Positions 28,618-38,644 of a DNA stretch of 64,000 nucleotides are shown here, one piece after another. The DNA comes from Ochrobactrum teleogrylli. GTDB taxonomy: Bacteria; Pseudomonadota; Alphaproteobacteria; Rhizobiales; Rhizobiaceae. Made by a program: the position numbers and the translations under genes. The stretch's first letter is position 1. Every line of letters begins with the position of its first letter. The stretch covers positions 124,001-188,000 of the forward strand of contig NZ_VEWL01000005.1 of the NCBI RefSeq assembly GCF_006376685.1, in the 5' to 3' direction. The notes below the pieces were generated by a model, which worked only from the letters and a program-made list of their open reading frames with translations, ran no database searches and had not been told where the DNA came from.

Positions 28618-28874
28618 GGCGCACCCACCTCGCGCGGCGCGCGGACTGGCGAAGTTCGGCCAGTGCGAATGGAGACGCCGATGCCTGAACCGGAATTGCA
28701 ACCTGCAGGACTGGACGGCATGATGCGGCACGGTATACCGCATGAATGACAGCCAATGTTGCAGTGACCAGCCACAAGAGCACCCGTCTTTCTCCCCATT
28801 TACCGCGCGGCCGTCCCTTTTGTAGCCGCATCAATCTTTATGGTAAGAATTACAGGGCAAAGCGGCACCCCGCA

Positions 28875-28888
28875 TTGATTTGAATCAA
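28875..28888 (-). promoter_or_regulatory. FNR box (anaerobox) for hemN
   Basis: TTGATTTGAATCAA is an exact match to the FNR/FixK consensus TTGAT-N4-ATCAA. For a class II FNR promoter, with the site centred about 41 bases before transcription start, the minus-strand start would be near 28840 and a TAATTC hexamer lies at the right place (28847-28852). This supports control of hemN, by the FnrN encoded next door. The hemN leader would then be about 220 bases. Confidence 0.8.
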
Positions 28889-29063
28889 CGGGTGACGATG
28901 AATGAGCAGAGTATTGGGAGCTGGAGAATTTTCAGCAGAAGTGCTGCACGCCTATACGGTGAAATCAGCGCACCGGACTGATCTCAGGCCCAGCTTCGAT
29001 CAGGCAGAATATACGCTAAAACAAAGAATTAGAGCGATTACAACAGATCGACTTTAGACAGTT

Positions 29064-29813
29064 TTAAAGTGCGTCGAAATCCATGCCCGCAACAGCTGCA
29101 AGCGAACGGCGCGACAGAATTTCGACCGTATTGGCGTCGATGAGCTGGATCAGGCCCTGGCTCTTCAGCTTGGTGAAGCTTCGGCTCACCGTTTCGATGG
29201 TAAGCCCCAGATAATCCGCGATATCCGTACGGTTCATCGACAGATGCACCGGATTGGAGCGTTCACCGCGCTTTTCGGCGCGGGAGGACAGAACCAGCAG
29301 GAAGCTCGCAAGTTTTTCCACCGGCGCAAGACGACCGAGCACGAGCTGGTTGTCGCGCGCGGTGCGCAGTGCAGCCCGCGTCATCTGGTGCAGCCTTTCC
29401 TTGAGCTTTGGAAAGCGCTCCATCAGATTTTCCATTTCCTTCGTGGAGAAGGCACACAGGACCGAAGGCACCACTGCTTCCGCCGACTGCGAATAGACAT
29501 CATCGTCGGCAAGACCGAGATAATCGCCGGGAAACAGGAAGCCCGCAATCTGGCGGCGCCCATCCGGTAGAGAGGTATAGATGCGCAACATACCGGACGT
29601 CAGGCTGAAGACCCGCCCCTTCAGCTCACCCTCCTCGACCAGCATCTCGTTCGCATCCAGCCTTTTGGACGTCATGATCGCTTCCAGCGCACCAAGATCG
29701 CCGTCGTCGAGCGCAGCACAAACCGCCATACGGCGCACATCGCAGTCGACACAGATGCCGCACGGCGCGCGAAAAGGCGATTTCGGATCGAAAACTAAAG
29801 GTGCTACAGCCAC
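29064..29813 (-). CDS. fnrN: Crp/Fnr-family oxygen-responsive regulator (FnrN type)
   Basis: A 249-aa activator. The N-terminus has the Cys pattern CGICVDCDVRRMAVC (residues 18-32) expected for an oxygen-labile 4Fe-4S cluster with one more Cys in the sensor domain (VLCAFST). The middle is a cyclic-nucleotide-binding-like beta-roll. The C-terminus has the DNA-binding helix-turn-helix MNRTDIADYLGLTIETVSRS, with the ExxSR residues that read TTGAT half-sites. A perfect FNR box precedes the neighbouring hemN. The Cys pattern favours FnrN over FixK. Confidence 0.92.
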   Translation of the reverse strand: MAVAPLVFDPKSPFRAPCGICVDCDVRRMAVCAALDDGDLGALEAIMTSKRLDANEMLVEEGELKGRVFSLTSGMLRIYTSLPDGRRQIAGFLFPGDYLGLADDDVYSQSAEAVVPSVLCAFSTKEMENLMERFPKLKERLHQMTRAALRTARDNQLVLGRLAPVEKLASFLLVLSSRAEKRGERSNPVHLSMNRTDIADYLGLTIETVSRSFTKLKSQGLIQLIDANTVEILSRRSLAAVAGMDFDAL

Positions 29814-30009
29814 GATGGATTCCTGTCGGCGAGAACTGATCGGACTCTTCTATCAACCATCTAGATTACGTAAATAAAAGGCCCCACGTAAAGGGGAATC
29901 TCACCGCAGAGCTTTAATAGCGCTGCGGCATCAACACTTATATTATATCTAGCCAGAAAGTCTTTTAATATACAACGTTTCTAAAGAACTTCCCGGCAAG
30001 AAATAACCA

Positions 30010-30588
30010 TCAAATATTGCGGCTGCCCGGCTTGATGGCCGGGATCGCCGCCAGTTCTGGCGGCAGATTATCGGCGGGGTAAGCTGGCACTTCATATTCC
30101 GCAAGCGCGATCAGCTTGGTGCCAACATCAGCCTTGCCCGCCGACCGGTCAACGATGCAGGCCGCAGCAACAACCTCGATGCCCAGCTCCTTCATGCAGT
30201 CGATGGTTTCGCGGATCGACAGGCCGGTCGTCACGATATCTTCCACGATCACGACGCGCGCGCCCTTGGGCACATCGAAGCGGCGCAGGCGGAAAACGCC
30301 GTTTTCGCGCTCGACCCAGACCGACGGCACCCCCAGATGACGCGAGGTTTCATAAGACGGGATAAGGCCACCAATGGCCGGGCCGACCACATAGTCGATG
30401 GGACCGAGATTGGCCGCCTTGATCTTTTCTGCCAGCGCCTTGCACAGTTTTTCCGTCTTGTCGGCATGCATGAACACACGCGCCTTCTGAAGGAAAATAG
30501 GGCTGCGAAGGCCGGAAGTGAGAATGAAATGGCCTTCGAGGATCGCTCCCGCTTCGCGGAAGACGGCAAGCACGCCTTCGGTGTTCAT
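30010..30588 (-). CDS. pyrE: Orotate phosphoribosyltransferase
   Basis: Makes orotidine monophosphate from orotate and PRPP in pyrimidine synthesis. The 192-aa protein contains the PRPP loop [18 protein letters not shown] near residues 107-124 and the family N-terminus [21 protein letters not shown]. It starts 7 bases after the rsh stop codon, so it is probably co-transcribed with the stringent-response gene. This rsh-pyrE linkage is common in Rhizobiales. Confidence 0.95.
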   Translation of the reverse strand: MNTEGVLAVFREAGAILEGHFILTSGLRSPIFLQKARVFMHADKTEKLCKALAEKIKAANLGPIDYVVGPAIGGLIPSYETSRHLGVPSVWVERENGVFRLRRFDVPKGARVVIVEDIVTTGLSIRETIDCMKELGIEVVAAACIVDRSAGKADVGTKLIALAEYEVPAYPADNLPPELAAIPAIKPGSRNI

Positions 30589-30595
30589 TTTGGTC

Positions 30596-32851
30596 CTATC
30601 CGTTCACGCGCTTGGCGCCGCTGACGCTCGCGCTTTCTTTCAATTGGGAAATGATGCGGTTGAGGTGCTTCAAATCCCACACCTCGACGTCGATGATCAT
30701 TTCGGTAAAGTCCGGTGCGGTGCGCACCATGGAGAGATTGTGAATATTGGCGTCGTTGGCCGCAACAATCTGGGCGATTTCCGCCAATGAGCCCGGCGAA
30801 TTGATCGCCGAGACGCTGACGCGGGCCGGAAAGCGCTCATGCATCGTCTCATCGATATCCCAACGCACATCGATCCAGCGTTCCGGCTGATCGTCATAGG
30901 CGGTCAGCGCCGGTGACTGGATCGGATAGATCGTGATACCGGCGCCAGGCTGGAGAATGCCGACAATACGGTCACCCGGCACCGCACCTTCCGGCGCAAA
31001 GCGCACCGGCAGATCGGAATTGGTGCCACGGATTGGCAGAGCACGCTTGCCCGGCTTCGGCGCGCTTTCCTGATCCTTGCCCTTATCGGCCTCGGAGCCT
31101 TCGCTGCCTTCGGGAACCTTGAAGATCATCCCGGCGGCGTTTTGAATGTTGAACCAGCCTTTTTCGCCGGTCTTGGCGGGATTGTTCTGCGTTGTGACAC
31201 GCGTATCCTGATAGTCTGGATAAACGGCCTTCACCACATCGGTGGACGGCAACTCTCCGCGTCCGACGGCGGCCAGCACGTCTTCCACATCCTTGCGCGC
31301 CAGACGCGGCAGGCCCGGCTTCAGGATATCCTTGCTGAATGGTTTTCCGGCGCGCTCGAAAGCGCGTTCCAGAATACGCATACCGAGGCCGGAATATTGC
31401 TTGCGCACGGCGGAGCGGGTCGCGCGGCGGATCGCAGCGCGCGCCTTGCCGGTCGCCACAAGCGATTCCCAGGCCGCAGGCGGAACCTGCGCCTTGGAGC
31501 GAATGATATCCACTTCGTCGCCATTCTTCAGCTCGGTCATCAGCGGCATGATGCGGCCATTGACCTTGGCACCGACGCAGCTGTCACCAATATCGGTGTG
31601 CACGGCATAGGCGAAATCGATCGGCGTCGCACCGCGTGGCAGTGCAATCAGGCGGCCCTTCGGCGTGAAACAAAAAACCTGATCCTGAAACAGTTCCAGC
31701 TTGGTATGTTCCAGAAACTCTTCAGGATTGTCGCCTTCGGAAAGCTGCTCGATGGTCTGGCGCAGCCAGGCATAAGCGTTGGTTTCCGTCGAGATCGCGT
31801 GCGGATTGTTGGCACTGCCGCGATCCTTATAGATCGAATGCGCCGCCACGCCGAACTCGGCGATTTCATCCATCGCACGGGTGCGGATTTGCAGTTCGAT
31901 ACGCTGGCGTGACGGACCGATAATGGTGGTGTGCAGCGAACGATAGTCGTTCTGCTTCGGCGTTGAGATATAATCCTTGAACCGCCCCGGCACCATCGAC
32001 CACGTCGTATGGATCAGCCCCAGCGCCCGATAGCAATCCTGTACCGTATCGACCATGACACGGAAGCCGAAAATGTCGGAAAGCTGCTCGAAGGACAGAC
32101 CCTTGGTTTCCATCTTGCGGAACACCGACCACGCCTTTTTCTGGCGGCTCTTGACGCTGGCCTTGATGCCGTTCTTCTCGAAAATCTCGGACAGGTCCTT
32201 TTCGATCTTCTGCAGAAGACCGCGGTTCTTTTCCAGAAGTTCAGCCAGACGGTCCGTAACCGCGCGCCATGCATCGGGATTGATATAGCGGAAAGCCAGC
32301 TCTTCCAGCTCTTCGCGCATGTCCTGCATACCCATGCGGCCAGCGAGTGGCGCATAGATATCCATGGTTTCTTCGGCAATGCGCAGGCGCTTGTCCTCGC
32401 GCATGACGCCGAGCGTGCGCATATTGTGCAGACGGTCGGCAAGCTTGACCAGAAGCACGCGCACATCTTCGGCAATGGCCAGAAGCAGCTTGCGCAGGTT
32501 TTCCGCCTGCACGGCCTTCTTGGAAACCAGATCGAGCTTCTTGAGCTTGGTCAGTCCTTCGACGAGCTTGCCGATTTCCGGTCCGAACAGCTGGTCGATT
32601 TCCTGACGGGTCGCGGTGGTGTCTTCGATGGTGTCGTGCAGAAGCGCGATGGCGATCGTCGCCTCATCAAGATGCATGTCCGTGAGGATGGCCGCGACTT
32701 CGAGAGGATGGGAGAAATAAGGGTCGCCGGAAGCACGTTTCTGACTGCCATGTTTCTGCATGGCATAGACATATGCCTTGTTGAGAAGCGCCTCGTTTAC
32801 ATCCGGCTTGTATCGCTGCACACGCTCCACAAGCTCATACTGGCGCATCAT
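30596..32851 (-). CDS. rsh: Bifunctional (p)ppGpp synthetase/hydrolase Rsh
   Basis: RelA/SpoT homologue controlling the stringent response. The 751-aa protein has an intact HD hydrolase domain ([10 protein letters not shown] near residue 75, [11 protein letters not shown]), a synthetase domain with [14 protein letters not shown] and the RFKD motif typical of bifunctional enzymes, a TGS domain ([22 protein letters not shown]), and a C-terminal ACT domain ([18 protein letters not shown]). Both activities are therefore expected. Known Brucella Rsh is needed for virulence gene expression. Downstream pyrE is 7 bases away; rpoZ lies upstream, separated by a terminator. Confidence 0.96.
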   Translation of the reverse strand: MMRQYELVERVQRYKPDVNEALLNKAYVYAMQKHGSQKRASGDPYFSHPLEVAAILTDMHLDEATIAIALLHDTIEDTTATRQEIDQLFGPEIGKLVEGLTKLKKLDLVSKKAVQAENLRKLLLAIAEDVRVLLVKLADRLHNMRTLGVMREDKRLRIAEETMDIYAPLAGRMGMQDMREELEELAFRYINPDAWRAVTDRLAELLEKNRGLLQKIEKDLSEIFEKNGIKASVKSRQKKAWSVFRKMETKGLSFEQLSDIFGFRVMVDTVQDCYRALGLIHTTWSMVPGRFKDYISTPKQNDYRSLHTTIIGPSRQRIELQIRTRAMDEIAEFGVAAHSIYKDRGSANNPHAISTETNAYAWLRQTIEQLSEGDNPEEFLEHTKLELFQDQVFCFTPKGRLIALPRGATPIDFAYAVHTDIGDSCVGAKVNGRIMPLMTELKNGDEVDIIRSKAQVPPAAWESLVATGKARAAIRRATRSAVRKQYSGLGMRILERAFERAGKPFSKDILKPGLPRLARKDVEDVLAAVGRGELPSTDVVKAVYPDYQDTRVTTQNNPAKTGEKGWFNIQNAAGMIFKVPEGSEGSEADKGKDQESAPKPGKRALPIRGTNSDLPVRFAPEGAVPGDRIVGILQPGAGITIYPIQSPALTAYDDQPERWIDVRWDIDETMHERFPARVSVSAINSPGSLAEIAQIVAANDANIHNLSMVRTAPDFTEMIIDVEVWDLKHLNRIISQLKESASVSGAKRVNG

Positions 32852-33049
32852 CTACGACAACTCCCTCAAACCAACGCCGGGCGGTTCGCGGCCACGCCGC
32901 AAAACAATGACACCCAACCGAGCACAACTTCGCAAATTATCGAGTGTTTTGCGAGCTTTAGCACCGACTTTCTGCCAACAGGATTAATTTCAGACAGAAA
33001 TCAATTTCCTGCAAGCCGCCGCGGCGATCATTTTATGTTCACGCGCGTA

Positions 33050-33085
33050 AAAATACGCGCCGCGGCCTGATGAGCCGCAGCGCGT
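33050..33085 (-). terminator. Intrinsic terminator after rpoZ
   Basis: On the minus strand, a stem of 11 paired bases with one mismatch (33055-33066 with 33074-33085) and a 7-base loop is followed directly by ATTTTTACGC. It lies 27 bases beyond the rpoZ stop. A second small hairpin (GCGCGTA...TACGCGC, 33043-33060) overlaps the T-run. Confidence 0.72.
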
Positions 33086-33111
33086 GTATAAAAAGGCAAC
33101 CCGATAGCGGA

Positions 33112-33516
33112 TTAGAAGTCGTCGTTCTTTTCCGGAGCGACCAGACCTTCGATACCGGCCAGAAGCTCTTCTTCCGACATGCGGTCGAAAGACACGATGT
33201 CTTCCTCGGCAGCATCGGCAATGCCTTCAGCCAGTTCGTCGGACGACGAGGTGATCTGGGCAGGAGCAGCAGCTTCCGGCTCATCCACTTCCACATGCTT
33301 CTGCAGCGAGTGGATCAGGTCTTCCTTCAGATCGTCCGGCGAAAGCGTTTCGTCGGCGATTTCGCGCAACGCAACGACGGGGTTCTTATCATTGTCGCGG
33401 TCGACAGTGATCGAAGCGCCCTGGGAAATCTGGCGGGCGCGATGACCGGCGAGCAGAACCAGCTCGAATCGGTTCTCGACTTTGTCTACGCAGTCCTCAA
33501 CAGTGACGCGGGCCAT
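33112..33516 (-). CDS. rpoZ: RNA polymerase omega subunit
   Basis: Small subunit aiding RNA polymerase assembly and part of the ppGpp-binding site in many bacteria. The 134-aa protein has the conserved N-terminus [30 protein letters not shown], then an acidic C-terminal extension ([20 protein letters not shown]) longer than E. coli omega but usual in Rhizobiales. It is next to rsh, as in many genomes, linking the alarmone enzyme and its target. It ends with an intrinsic terminator. Confidence 0.96.
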   Translation of the reverse strand: MARVTVEDCVDKVENRFELVLLAGHRARQISQGASITVDRDNDKNPVVALREIADETLSPDDLKEDLIHSLQKHVEVDEPEAAAPAQITSSSDELAEGIADAAEEDIVSFDRMSEEELLAGIEGLVAPEKNDDF

Positions 33517-33917
33517 ACACGGTCCCTTTCATTTTCGAACTTTAAACGGATTTTTTCAGCACATAACGCCTGTCGGGCGAAATTACAAGCCAAAGCGGGA
33601 TTACAGGCGTTAAATAGCCTCAATCCGTTCATATACCCTCGATTTTTAACGATATACCGCATAATATCTCATCGCATTTCAAAATGGAACAATATTAAGC
33701 AGACCAAAATTCGTTCCCATATCGAAATTGCTACATTAGGTAAATTAGCTCACTAAAATAACAACCTATGGTTGCTTGTTTTTCTATAATATGTCCTTAG
33801 AAACGCTATAAACGCTATTGGTAGAAATATTTCGCCAGCCGACGTTTGTGAAACAAATCTGAATACGCGGTCGACGGTCCACACTCCCGTTAGGCTGTAG
33901 AGTGGATATATTGCACG
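33517..33917. other. AT-rich divergent intergenic region rpoZ / NYN protein
   Basis: A region of 401 bases with no gene supported. It contains the rpoZ promoter (-) and the promoter for the NYN-domain gene (+). A small hairpin (CAACC TAT GGTTG, 33762-33774) followed by CTTGTTTTTCT resembles a weak terminator on the + strand, but no transcript upstream of it can be argued from sequence alone. Confidence 0.35.
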
Positions 33918-34493
33918 ATGTTCGATTCTCGTGAAAAAATTGCGCTTTTTATTGACGGCGCCAATTTATACGCAGCATCCAAGACCCTGGGCTTTGACAT
34001 CGATTACCGCAAACTTCTGAAGGCGTTTCAGAAGCGCGGTTATTTGCTGCGCGCTTATTATTATACGGCGCTTGTTGAAGATCAGGAATATTCCTCGATC
34101 CGCCCACTGATCGACTGGCTGGATTATAACGGTTACAAGGTCGTCACCAAGGCCGCCAAGGAATTCACCGATTCGACCGGTCGCCGCAAGGTCAAGGGCA
34201 ATATGGACATCGAACTCACCGTCGATGCCATGCAGCTGACCGACACGGTTGATCATTTCGTCATCTTCTCCGGCGACGGCGATTTCCGTTCGCTCGCAGA
34301 AGCCCTGCAGCGCAAGGGCCGCAAGGTTTCCGTCGTTTCGACGCTGACGACCCAGCCCGCGATGATCTCCGATGAACTGCGCCGTCAGGCCGATCATTTC
34401 ATCGATCTTGTTTCACTGAAAGCTGAAATCGGTCGCGATCCTTCGGAGCGCGCGCCACGCCGCCAGGACGACGATCTCGAAGAGAATTATTGA
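33918..34493 (+). CDS. NYN-domain (LabA/DUF88-like) putative ribonuclease
   Basis: A 191-aa protein with a PIN-like NYN fold. Acidic residues expected at the active site are visible: ALFIDGANLYAASK near residue 10, GNMDIELTVDAMQL near 95, and IFSGDGDFRSLAEAL near 115. The family includes metal-dependent RNases and proteins of unclear role. The C-terminal tail is charged and probably disordered. A bidirectional terminator separates it from convergent smpB. Confidence 0.9.
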   Translation: MFDSREKIALFIDGANLYAASKTLGFDIDYRKLLKAFQKRGYLLRAYYYTALVEDQEYSSIRPLIDWLDYNGYKVVTKAAKEFTDSTGRRKVKGNMDIELTVDAMQLTDTVDHFVIFSGDGDFRSLAEALQRKGRKVSVVSTLTTQPAMISDELRRQADHFIDLVSLKAEIGRDPSERAPRRQDDDLEENY

Positions 34494-34571
34494 TATCGGT
34501 CAGGGTTCGATCCATGCACCAGCATGAATTTTGAGTCCTCCCGACGAATAATCCACTTTTCTACCTGAATC

Positions 34572-34602
34572 AAAAAGAGCGCCTGACGGCGCTCTTTTTC
34601 TT
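34572..34602. terminator. Bidirectional terminator between NYN gene and smpB
   Basis: AAAAGAGCGCC (34573-34583) pairs with GGCGCTCTTTT (34588-34598) with a 4-base loop; T-runs occur on both strands (TTTTTC after the stem and A-run before it). It serves both convergent genes. Confidence 0.88.
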
Positions 34603-34612
34603 TGGAATGCGA

Positions 34613-35089
34613 TCAGCCCCGGTCGCGGAGCAAGCGGGCCTTTTCGCGGCCCCAGTCGCGCTTCTTTTCCGTCTCGCGCTTGTCATGATTCTTTTTACCG
34701 CGCGCCACGGCCAGTTCCAGCTTCGCGCGTCCGCGATCGTTGAAATAGAGCTTCAACGGAACGACCGTCATACCGTCACGCGATACGGAGTTGAACAGGC
34801 GCGATGCTTCGCGGCTGCTCACCAGAAGTTTCCGCAAACGGCGCGGCTCGTGGTTGAAGCGATTGCCCTGCGTATATTCCGGAATATAAGAGTTGATCAG
34901 CCAGAACTCGCCATTCTCGAAGCTGGCATAGCTTTCAGCGATATTCGATTGATTGGCGCGCAGGGACTTCACCTCGGTGCCGGTCAAAACCAGACCAGCC
35001 TCGAGCGTGTCCAAAATCTCGAAATTGAAGCGCGCCTTGCGGTTTTCCGCGATGATCTTGCGTGCAGGGGAATTCTTCGGCTTGTTCAT
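34613..35089 (-). CDS. smpB: SsrA-binding protein SmpB
   Basis: Binds tmRNA and delivers it to stalled ribosomes in trans-translation. The 158-aa protein has the conserved core ([21 protein letters not shown]), the segment [18 protein letters not shown], and the basic tail [19 protein letters not shown] that mimics mRNA in the ribosome. tmRNA itself is not in the window. A dapA terminator precedes the gene, so smpB has its own promoter; TATATAG lies about 10 bases before the start codon. Confidence 0.96.
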   Translation of the reverse strand: MNKPKNSPARKIIAENRKARFNFEILDTLEAGLVLTGTEVKSLRANQSNIAESYASFENGEFWLINSYIPEYTQGNRFNHEPRRLRKLLVSSREASRLFNSVSRDGMTVVPLKLYFNDRGRAKLELAVARGKKNHDKRETEKKRDWGREKARLLRDRG

Positions 35090-35121
35090 AACTGCACTAT
35101 ATAATGTGTTGCATTTAAAAT

Positions 35122-35153
35122 GAAAACGCTCCCGCGACGGCGGGAGCGTAAAA
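35122..35153 (-). terminator. Intrinsic terminator after dapA
   Basis: ACGCTCCCGC (35126-35135) pairs with GCGGGAGCGT (35140-35149), loop of 4. On the minus strand the stem is followed by TTTTCA, about 50 bases after the dapA stop and before smpB. Confidence 0.82.
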
Positions 35154-35200
35154 ATCAGCAGCTTGCAATTCTTTTAACGAGCAGCCACGCTAATGCCTGC

Positions 35201-36082
35201 TCAGTTGATGAGACCTGCATGCTTCATGGCGTGATCGATCTTCTCCGCCGTCGAAGCTTCGACCTGCACCATCGGCGAGCGCAGGCTGTTTTCGACGCGT
35301 CCAAGACGCGACAACGCATATTTCGGGCCAGACGGGTTCGGCTCGATGAACAGCGCCTTGTGCAGCGGCATCAGACGGTCCTGCAGTTCCAGCGCCTTGG
35401 CGAAATCGCCAGCCTGGCAGGCATCCTGAAACTCGGCGCATAGACGCGGCGCGATGTTCGACGTCACCGAAATGCACCCTACCCCGCCATGGGCGTTGAA
35501 GCCGAGCGCGGTCGCATCCTCGCCCGAAAGCTGGATGAAATCCTTGCCGCAGGTGCCACGCTGTTCTGAAACGCGCTCGATCTTGCCGGTCGCGTCCTTC
35601 ACACCGATGATGTTCTTGTGATCGCGCACCAGAGCGCCCATCGTTTCCGGCGTCATGTCGATGACCGAACGGCCCGGAATATTGTAGATGATGAGCGGAA
35701 TGGAGATCGAACGCGCAACCTGCGAGAAGTGTTCGTAAAGTCCACGCTGGGTCGGCTTATTGTAATAAGGGGTCACCACCAGCACGGCGTCGGCGCCAGC
35801 CTTTTCGGCATGCTGCGCGAGTTCAATCGCCTCCACAGTATTGTTCGAACCGGCACCTGCAATAACCGGCACGCGACCGGCGGCCACTTCGATGCAGACC
35901 TCGATGACGCGCTTGTGCTCGTCATGGGAAAGCGTCGGCGTTTCGCCGGTGGTGCCAACGGGAACGAGACCTTTGGTGCCCTCTTTTATCTGCCAGTCAA
36001 CGAATGCACGAAAAGCTTTTTCATCGAACGCTCCTTCACGATCGAATGGCGTGACAAGCGCGGTAATTGAGCCCTTCAGCAT
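35201..36082 (-). CDS. dapA: 4-hydroxy-tetrahydrodipicolinate synthase
   Basis: First committed step of lysine/diaminopimelate synthesis, condensing pyruvate with aspartate semialdehyde. The 293-aa TIM barrel has the Schiff-base Lys in [12 protein letters not shown], the catalytic Tyr in [13 protein letters not shown], and the pyruvate-binding [14 protein letters not shown] near residues 43-56. The start has a strong ribosome site (AGGAGTTACTG before ATG). It is divergent from the lytic transglycosylase gene and ends with a terminator before smpB. Confidence 0.96.
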   Translation of the reverse strand: MLKGSITALVTPFDREGAFDEKAFRAFVDWQIKEGTKGLVPVGTTGETPTLSHDEHKRVIEVCIEVAAGRVPVIAGAGSNNTVEAIELAQHAEKAGADAVLVVTPYYNKPTQRGLYEHFSQVARSISIPLIIYNIPGRSVIDMTPETMGALVRDHKNIIGVKDATGKIERVSEQRGTCGKDFIQLSGEDATALGFNAHGGVGCISVTSNIAPRLCAEFQDACQAGDFAKALELQDRLMPLHKALFIEPNPSGPKYALSRLGRVENSLRSPMVQVEASTAEKIDHAMKHAGLIN

Positions 36083-36488
36083 CAGTAACTCCTGAAAAAG
36101 ATAGACAGAACCTCAAACCGCAGGGGCGCTCGACCTCATATGCGGTTTGCGGAGGCGTTGAACAATAGTCTTGCAGCACGAATGGAGCAAGCACATTGCA
36201 AGCGGAAAACAGGGGTATTACGGCAGATTTGCGACGAAAATTCCGGCTTTATTCCAATGTTATCTTCGCTCATCCCGACAGCCCGTAAAGCCCGGTATTC
36301 CGCATGGCCGTTTCGCCGCCGTTTGCACTATCTTATAAAGCTTTTATTAATCATAGTTTCATTCCTTGGGGCCTATCCTTGACGACAAAATATGCGGGCG
36401 AAATGAAAGGCTAACAAAAGCCGAATTTTGCTAACATATTTTGCAGCAACCAAGTCCCGGCTGGCCGGATTTTTGTTTCAGAGTGCGG
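36083..36488. other. Divergent intergenic region dapA / lytic transglycosylase
   Basis: A region of 406 bases with no gene supported on either strand. It must contain both promoters. An AT-rich stretch with TATAAAG near 36331 and TTGACGA near 36378 could belong to the + strand gene. No strong repeat or hairpin was seen. Confidence 0.35.
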
Positions 36489-38633
36489 ATGTCCAAAGAA
36501 GTCGTAGCGATCAGTATCAGACGAAAAGCCCTGCTTGCAGGATGCCTTATTGCGGTTGCCGTGCAGCCGTCGGCGTCGTTTGCGCAGTCGTCACTGCCGA
36601 CCCAAGTGCCGACCCCGCTCGTGCGCCCGTTTGCGCCTGCCGCAGCACCGTCTCCGGCGTCGCCGATGAATCTCGTGACGCCAACGCCGCGTCCCACACC
36701 GCCCGATCCGGTTATCACCTCGTCATTCAGCCGCGTGGAAAACCCGGCGGCCATTGGCGGCACGCTGAAAAGCGGGCTTGATGCGCTTTATTCGAAAGAT
36801 GTTGCAAGTGCGGTTGCCTTTCGCAACGGCATGCCACGCGGTTCGCTCGACCGGCAGATTCTGACCTGGGCCATTGCGACCTCGGGCGTCGAAGGCGTCA
36901 CCAGCAGCGAAATCGCCGCTGCGACTGCCGAACTGCCCGGCTGGCCCGGCATTTCCACGCTTCAGCGCAATTCTGAACGCGCTCTATTCAAGGAAAACCC
37001 GCCTGCGGGAACCGTCATGGCGGCATTTGGCAGCCGTCGCCCGGTGACTACCGACGGCATGATCGTGCTCGCTCGCGCCTATGTCGGTATCGGCAATCCC
37101 GGCAAAGCCCGCGAACTCCTGTCTCCCTGGTGGGCAACGCAGCGCCTCTCGTCTGAAGACGAGCAGAAAGTGCTGAAGGAATTCAACGGCATCCTGACAC
37201 GGGAAGACCATCAGCGGCGTTTTCTGCGCGCGATCTATAATGACCGTATGGCATCGGCAAAACTGCTTGCCGGTCCCGCGCAGGCCCAGTCGCTGTATAA
37301 TGCTTTTGCAGCCGTCTCGCAGAAATCGCCCACCGCAGCGGCGACGATTGCCGCCGTGGACCGTTCATGGCAGGCGAATGCGGCCTATCAGTTTTTGAAG
37401 ATTCGCTATCTGCGTCGCACTGAGCGCTATGATGACGCGACCGAGTTGATGCTGAAAGCGCCGCGTCAGGCAGCCATGCTGGTCGATCCGGACGCATGGT
37501 GGACCGAACGACGTATTCTGTCGCGCGAGTTGCTCGATCTCGGCAAGCCGCAACTGGCCTATAAGGTAGTCGCGGCCCATGCAGCCGAATCGCCAGCGGT
37601 TGCCGCCGAAGCGGAATTTCATGCTGGCTGGTATGCGCTCCGCGCGCTCAAGCAACCCAAGACTGCCGCACCGCATTTCGCCAGAATTGCCGAAATCTCC
37701 GCCCGTCCAATTTCCGCGTCCCGCGCCTATTATTGGCTCGGACGCGCTGCGGATGCGGGAAGCGGCGGCAATGCCCGTGATTTTTATCGTCGCTCGGCCC
37801 ATTTCGGCACGACATTCTATGGCCAGCTTTCCGCAGCCAAGCTGGATGAAAAGGCGCCGGAACTGATCTATCCGAAGCCGACCGAGACGGATCGCGCGCG
37901 CTTTGCCAACCGCCATGCGGTGCAAGCCATCAAACGTCTCGAACAAATCGGTTATGCCACCAAGGCGACATCCATCTATACGCAGCTTTCGCAGGAACTC
38001 GACAGTGTCGGCGAACTGGCTTTGCTGGCCGTCATGGCAGAGCGCAACGAGAACCATTATCTGGCACTGCGTGTCGGCAAAACCGCAGCCCTGCGCGGGC
38101 TGGATGTGGGTGCGCTTTCGCATCCGCTCGGCGCCATTCCGGCCAGCGCCAATATCAGCGGCTCGGGCAAGGCGCTTGCCTATGCCATCGCGCGTCAGGA
38201 AAGCGAGTTCAATGTCGGCGCAGTTTCGAAGGCCGGTGCACGCGGACTGTTGCAGCTGATGCCTGCGACCGCCAAGAGCGTCGCAACACGCAACGGCATG
38301 GCCTTCTCCGCACCGCGCCTCACGAGCGACGCAGGCTATAACGCCACGCTCGGCGCACATTTCCTGGGTGAACAGCTCGACCGTTTCAACGGTTCCTATG
38401 TGCTGACTTTCGCCGGATATAATGCCGGACCGCGCCGCGCATCGGAATGGGTCGAGAAATATGGCGATCCGCGCGGCCAGTCGATTGAAGAGGTCGTGGA
38501 CTGGATCGAGCGCATTCCCTATTCGGAAACGCGCAATTATGTGCAGCGCGTGATGGAAAATTACGAGGTCTATAAAGCGCGCCTGACCGGTTCCGCCGAT
38601 ATTGAAACCGATCTGGTTTACGGGCGCCGCTAG
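36489..38633 (+). CDS. Soluble lytic murein transglycosylase (Slt70-like)
   Basis: Cleaves the glycan strand of peptidoglycan with formation of anhydro-muramic ends; periplasmic. The 714-aa protein starts with a signal peptide (KALLAGCLIAVAVQPSASFAQ), then a Pro-rich linker, a long helical superhelix region (residues about 100-520), and a C-terminal SLT domain with the catalytic Glu in AIARQESEFNVGAVSKAGAR, GLLQLMPATAK and TFAGYNAGPRRASEWVEKYG. The start at 36489 removes a 16-residue unsupported extension. It is divergent from dapA and nearly abuts a convergent HhH-protein gene. Confidence 0.94.
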   Translation: MSKEVVAISIRRKALLAGCLIAVAVQPSASFAQSSLPTQVPTPLVRPFAPAAAPSPASPMNLVTPTPRPTPPDPVITSSFSRVENPAAIGGTLKSGLDALYSKDVASAVAFRNGMPRGSLDRQILTWAIATSGVEGVTSSEIAAATAELPGWPGISTLQRNSERALFKENPPAGTVMAAFGSRRPVTTDGMIVLARAYVGIGNPGKARELLSPWWATQRLSSEDEQKVLKEFNGILTREDHQRRFLRAIYNDRMASAKLLAGPAQAQSLYNAFAAVSQKSPTAAATIAAVDRSWQANAAYQFLKIRYLRRTERYDDATELMLKAPRQAAMLVDPDAWWTERRILSRELLDLGKPQLAYKVVAAHAAESPAVAAEAEFHAGWYALRALKQPKTAAPHFARIAEISARPISASRAYYWLGRAADAGSGGNARDFYRRSAHFGTTFYGQLSAAKLDEKAPELIYPKPTETDRARFANRHAVQAIKRLEQIGYATKATSIYTQLSQELDSVGELALLAVMAERNENHYLALRVGKTAALRGLDVGALSHPLGAIPASANISGSGKALAYAIARQESEFNVGAVSKAGARGLLQLMPATAKSVATRNGMAFSAPRLTSDAGYNATLGAHFLGEQLDRFNGSYVLTFAGYNAGPRRASEWVEKYGDPRGQSIEEVVDWIERIPYSETRNYVQRVMENYEVYKARLTGSADIETDLVYGRR

Positions 38634-38642
38634 AGCGGTTCC
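38632..38642 (+). repeat. Solo left arm of the AGAGCGGTTCC intergenic element
   Basis: AGAGCGGTTCC overlaps the stop codon of the transglycosylase gene and fills the 11-base gap to the convergent gene. The right arm found in the element near pepN is missing, so this is a half-copy or a chance match. Confidence 0.45.
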
Positions 38643-38644
38643 GA

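Noticed and set aside
28902..29057. 51-codon + strand frame after the FNR box as a firm gene
   Set aside because: Weak ribosome site and the FNR box geometry favours the minus-strand hemN; kept only as a finding.
29814..30009. FNR box upstream of fnrN
   Set aside because: Only CTGAT and ATCAA half-sites at wrong spacing (CTGAT-N10-ATCAA type) were found, so autoregulation cannot be claimed.
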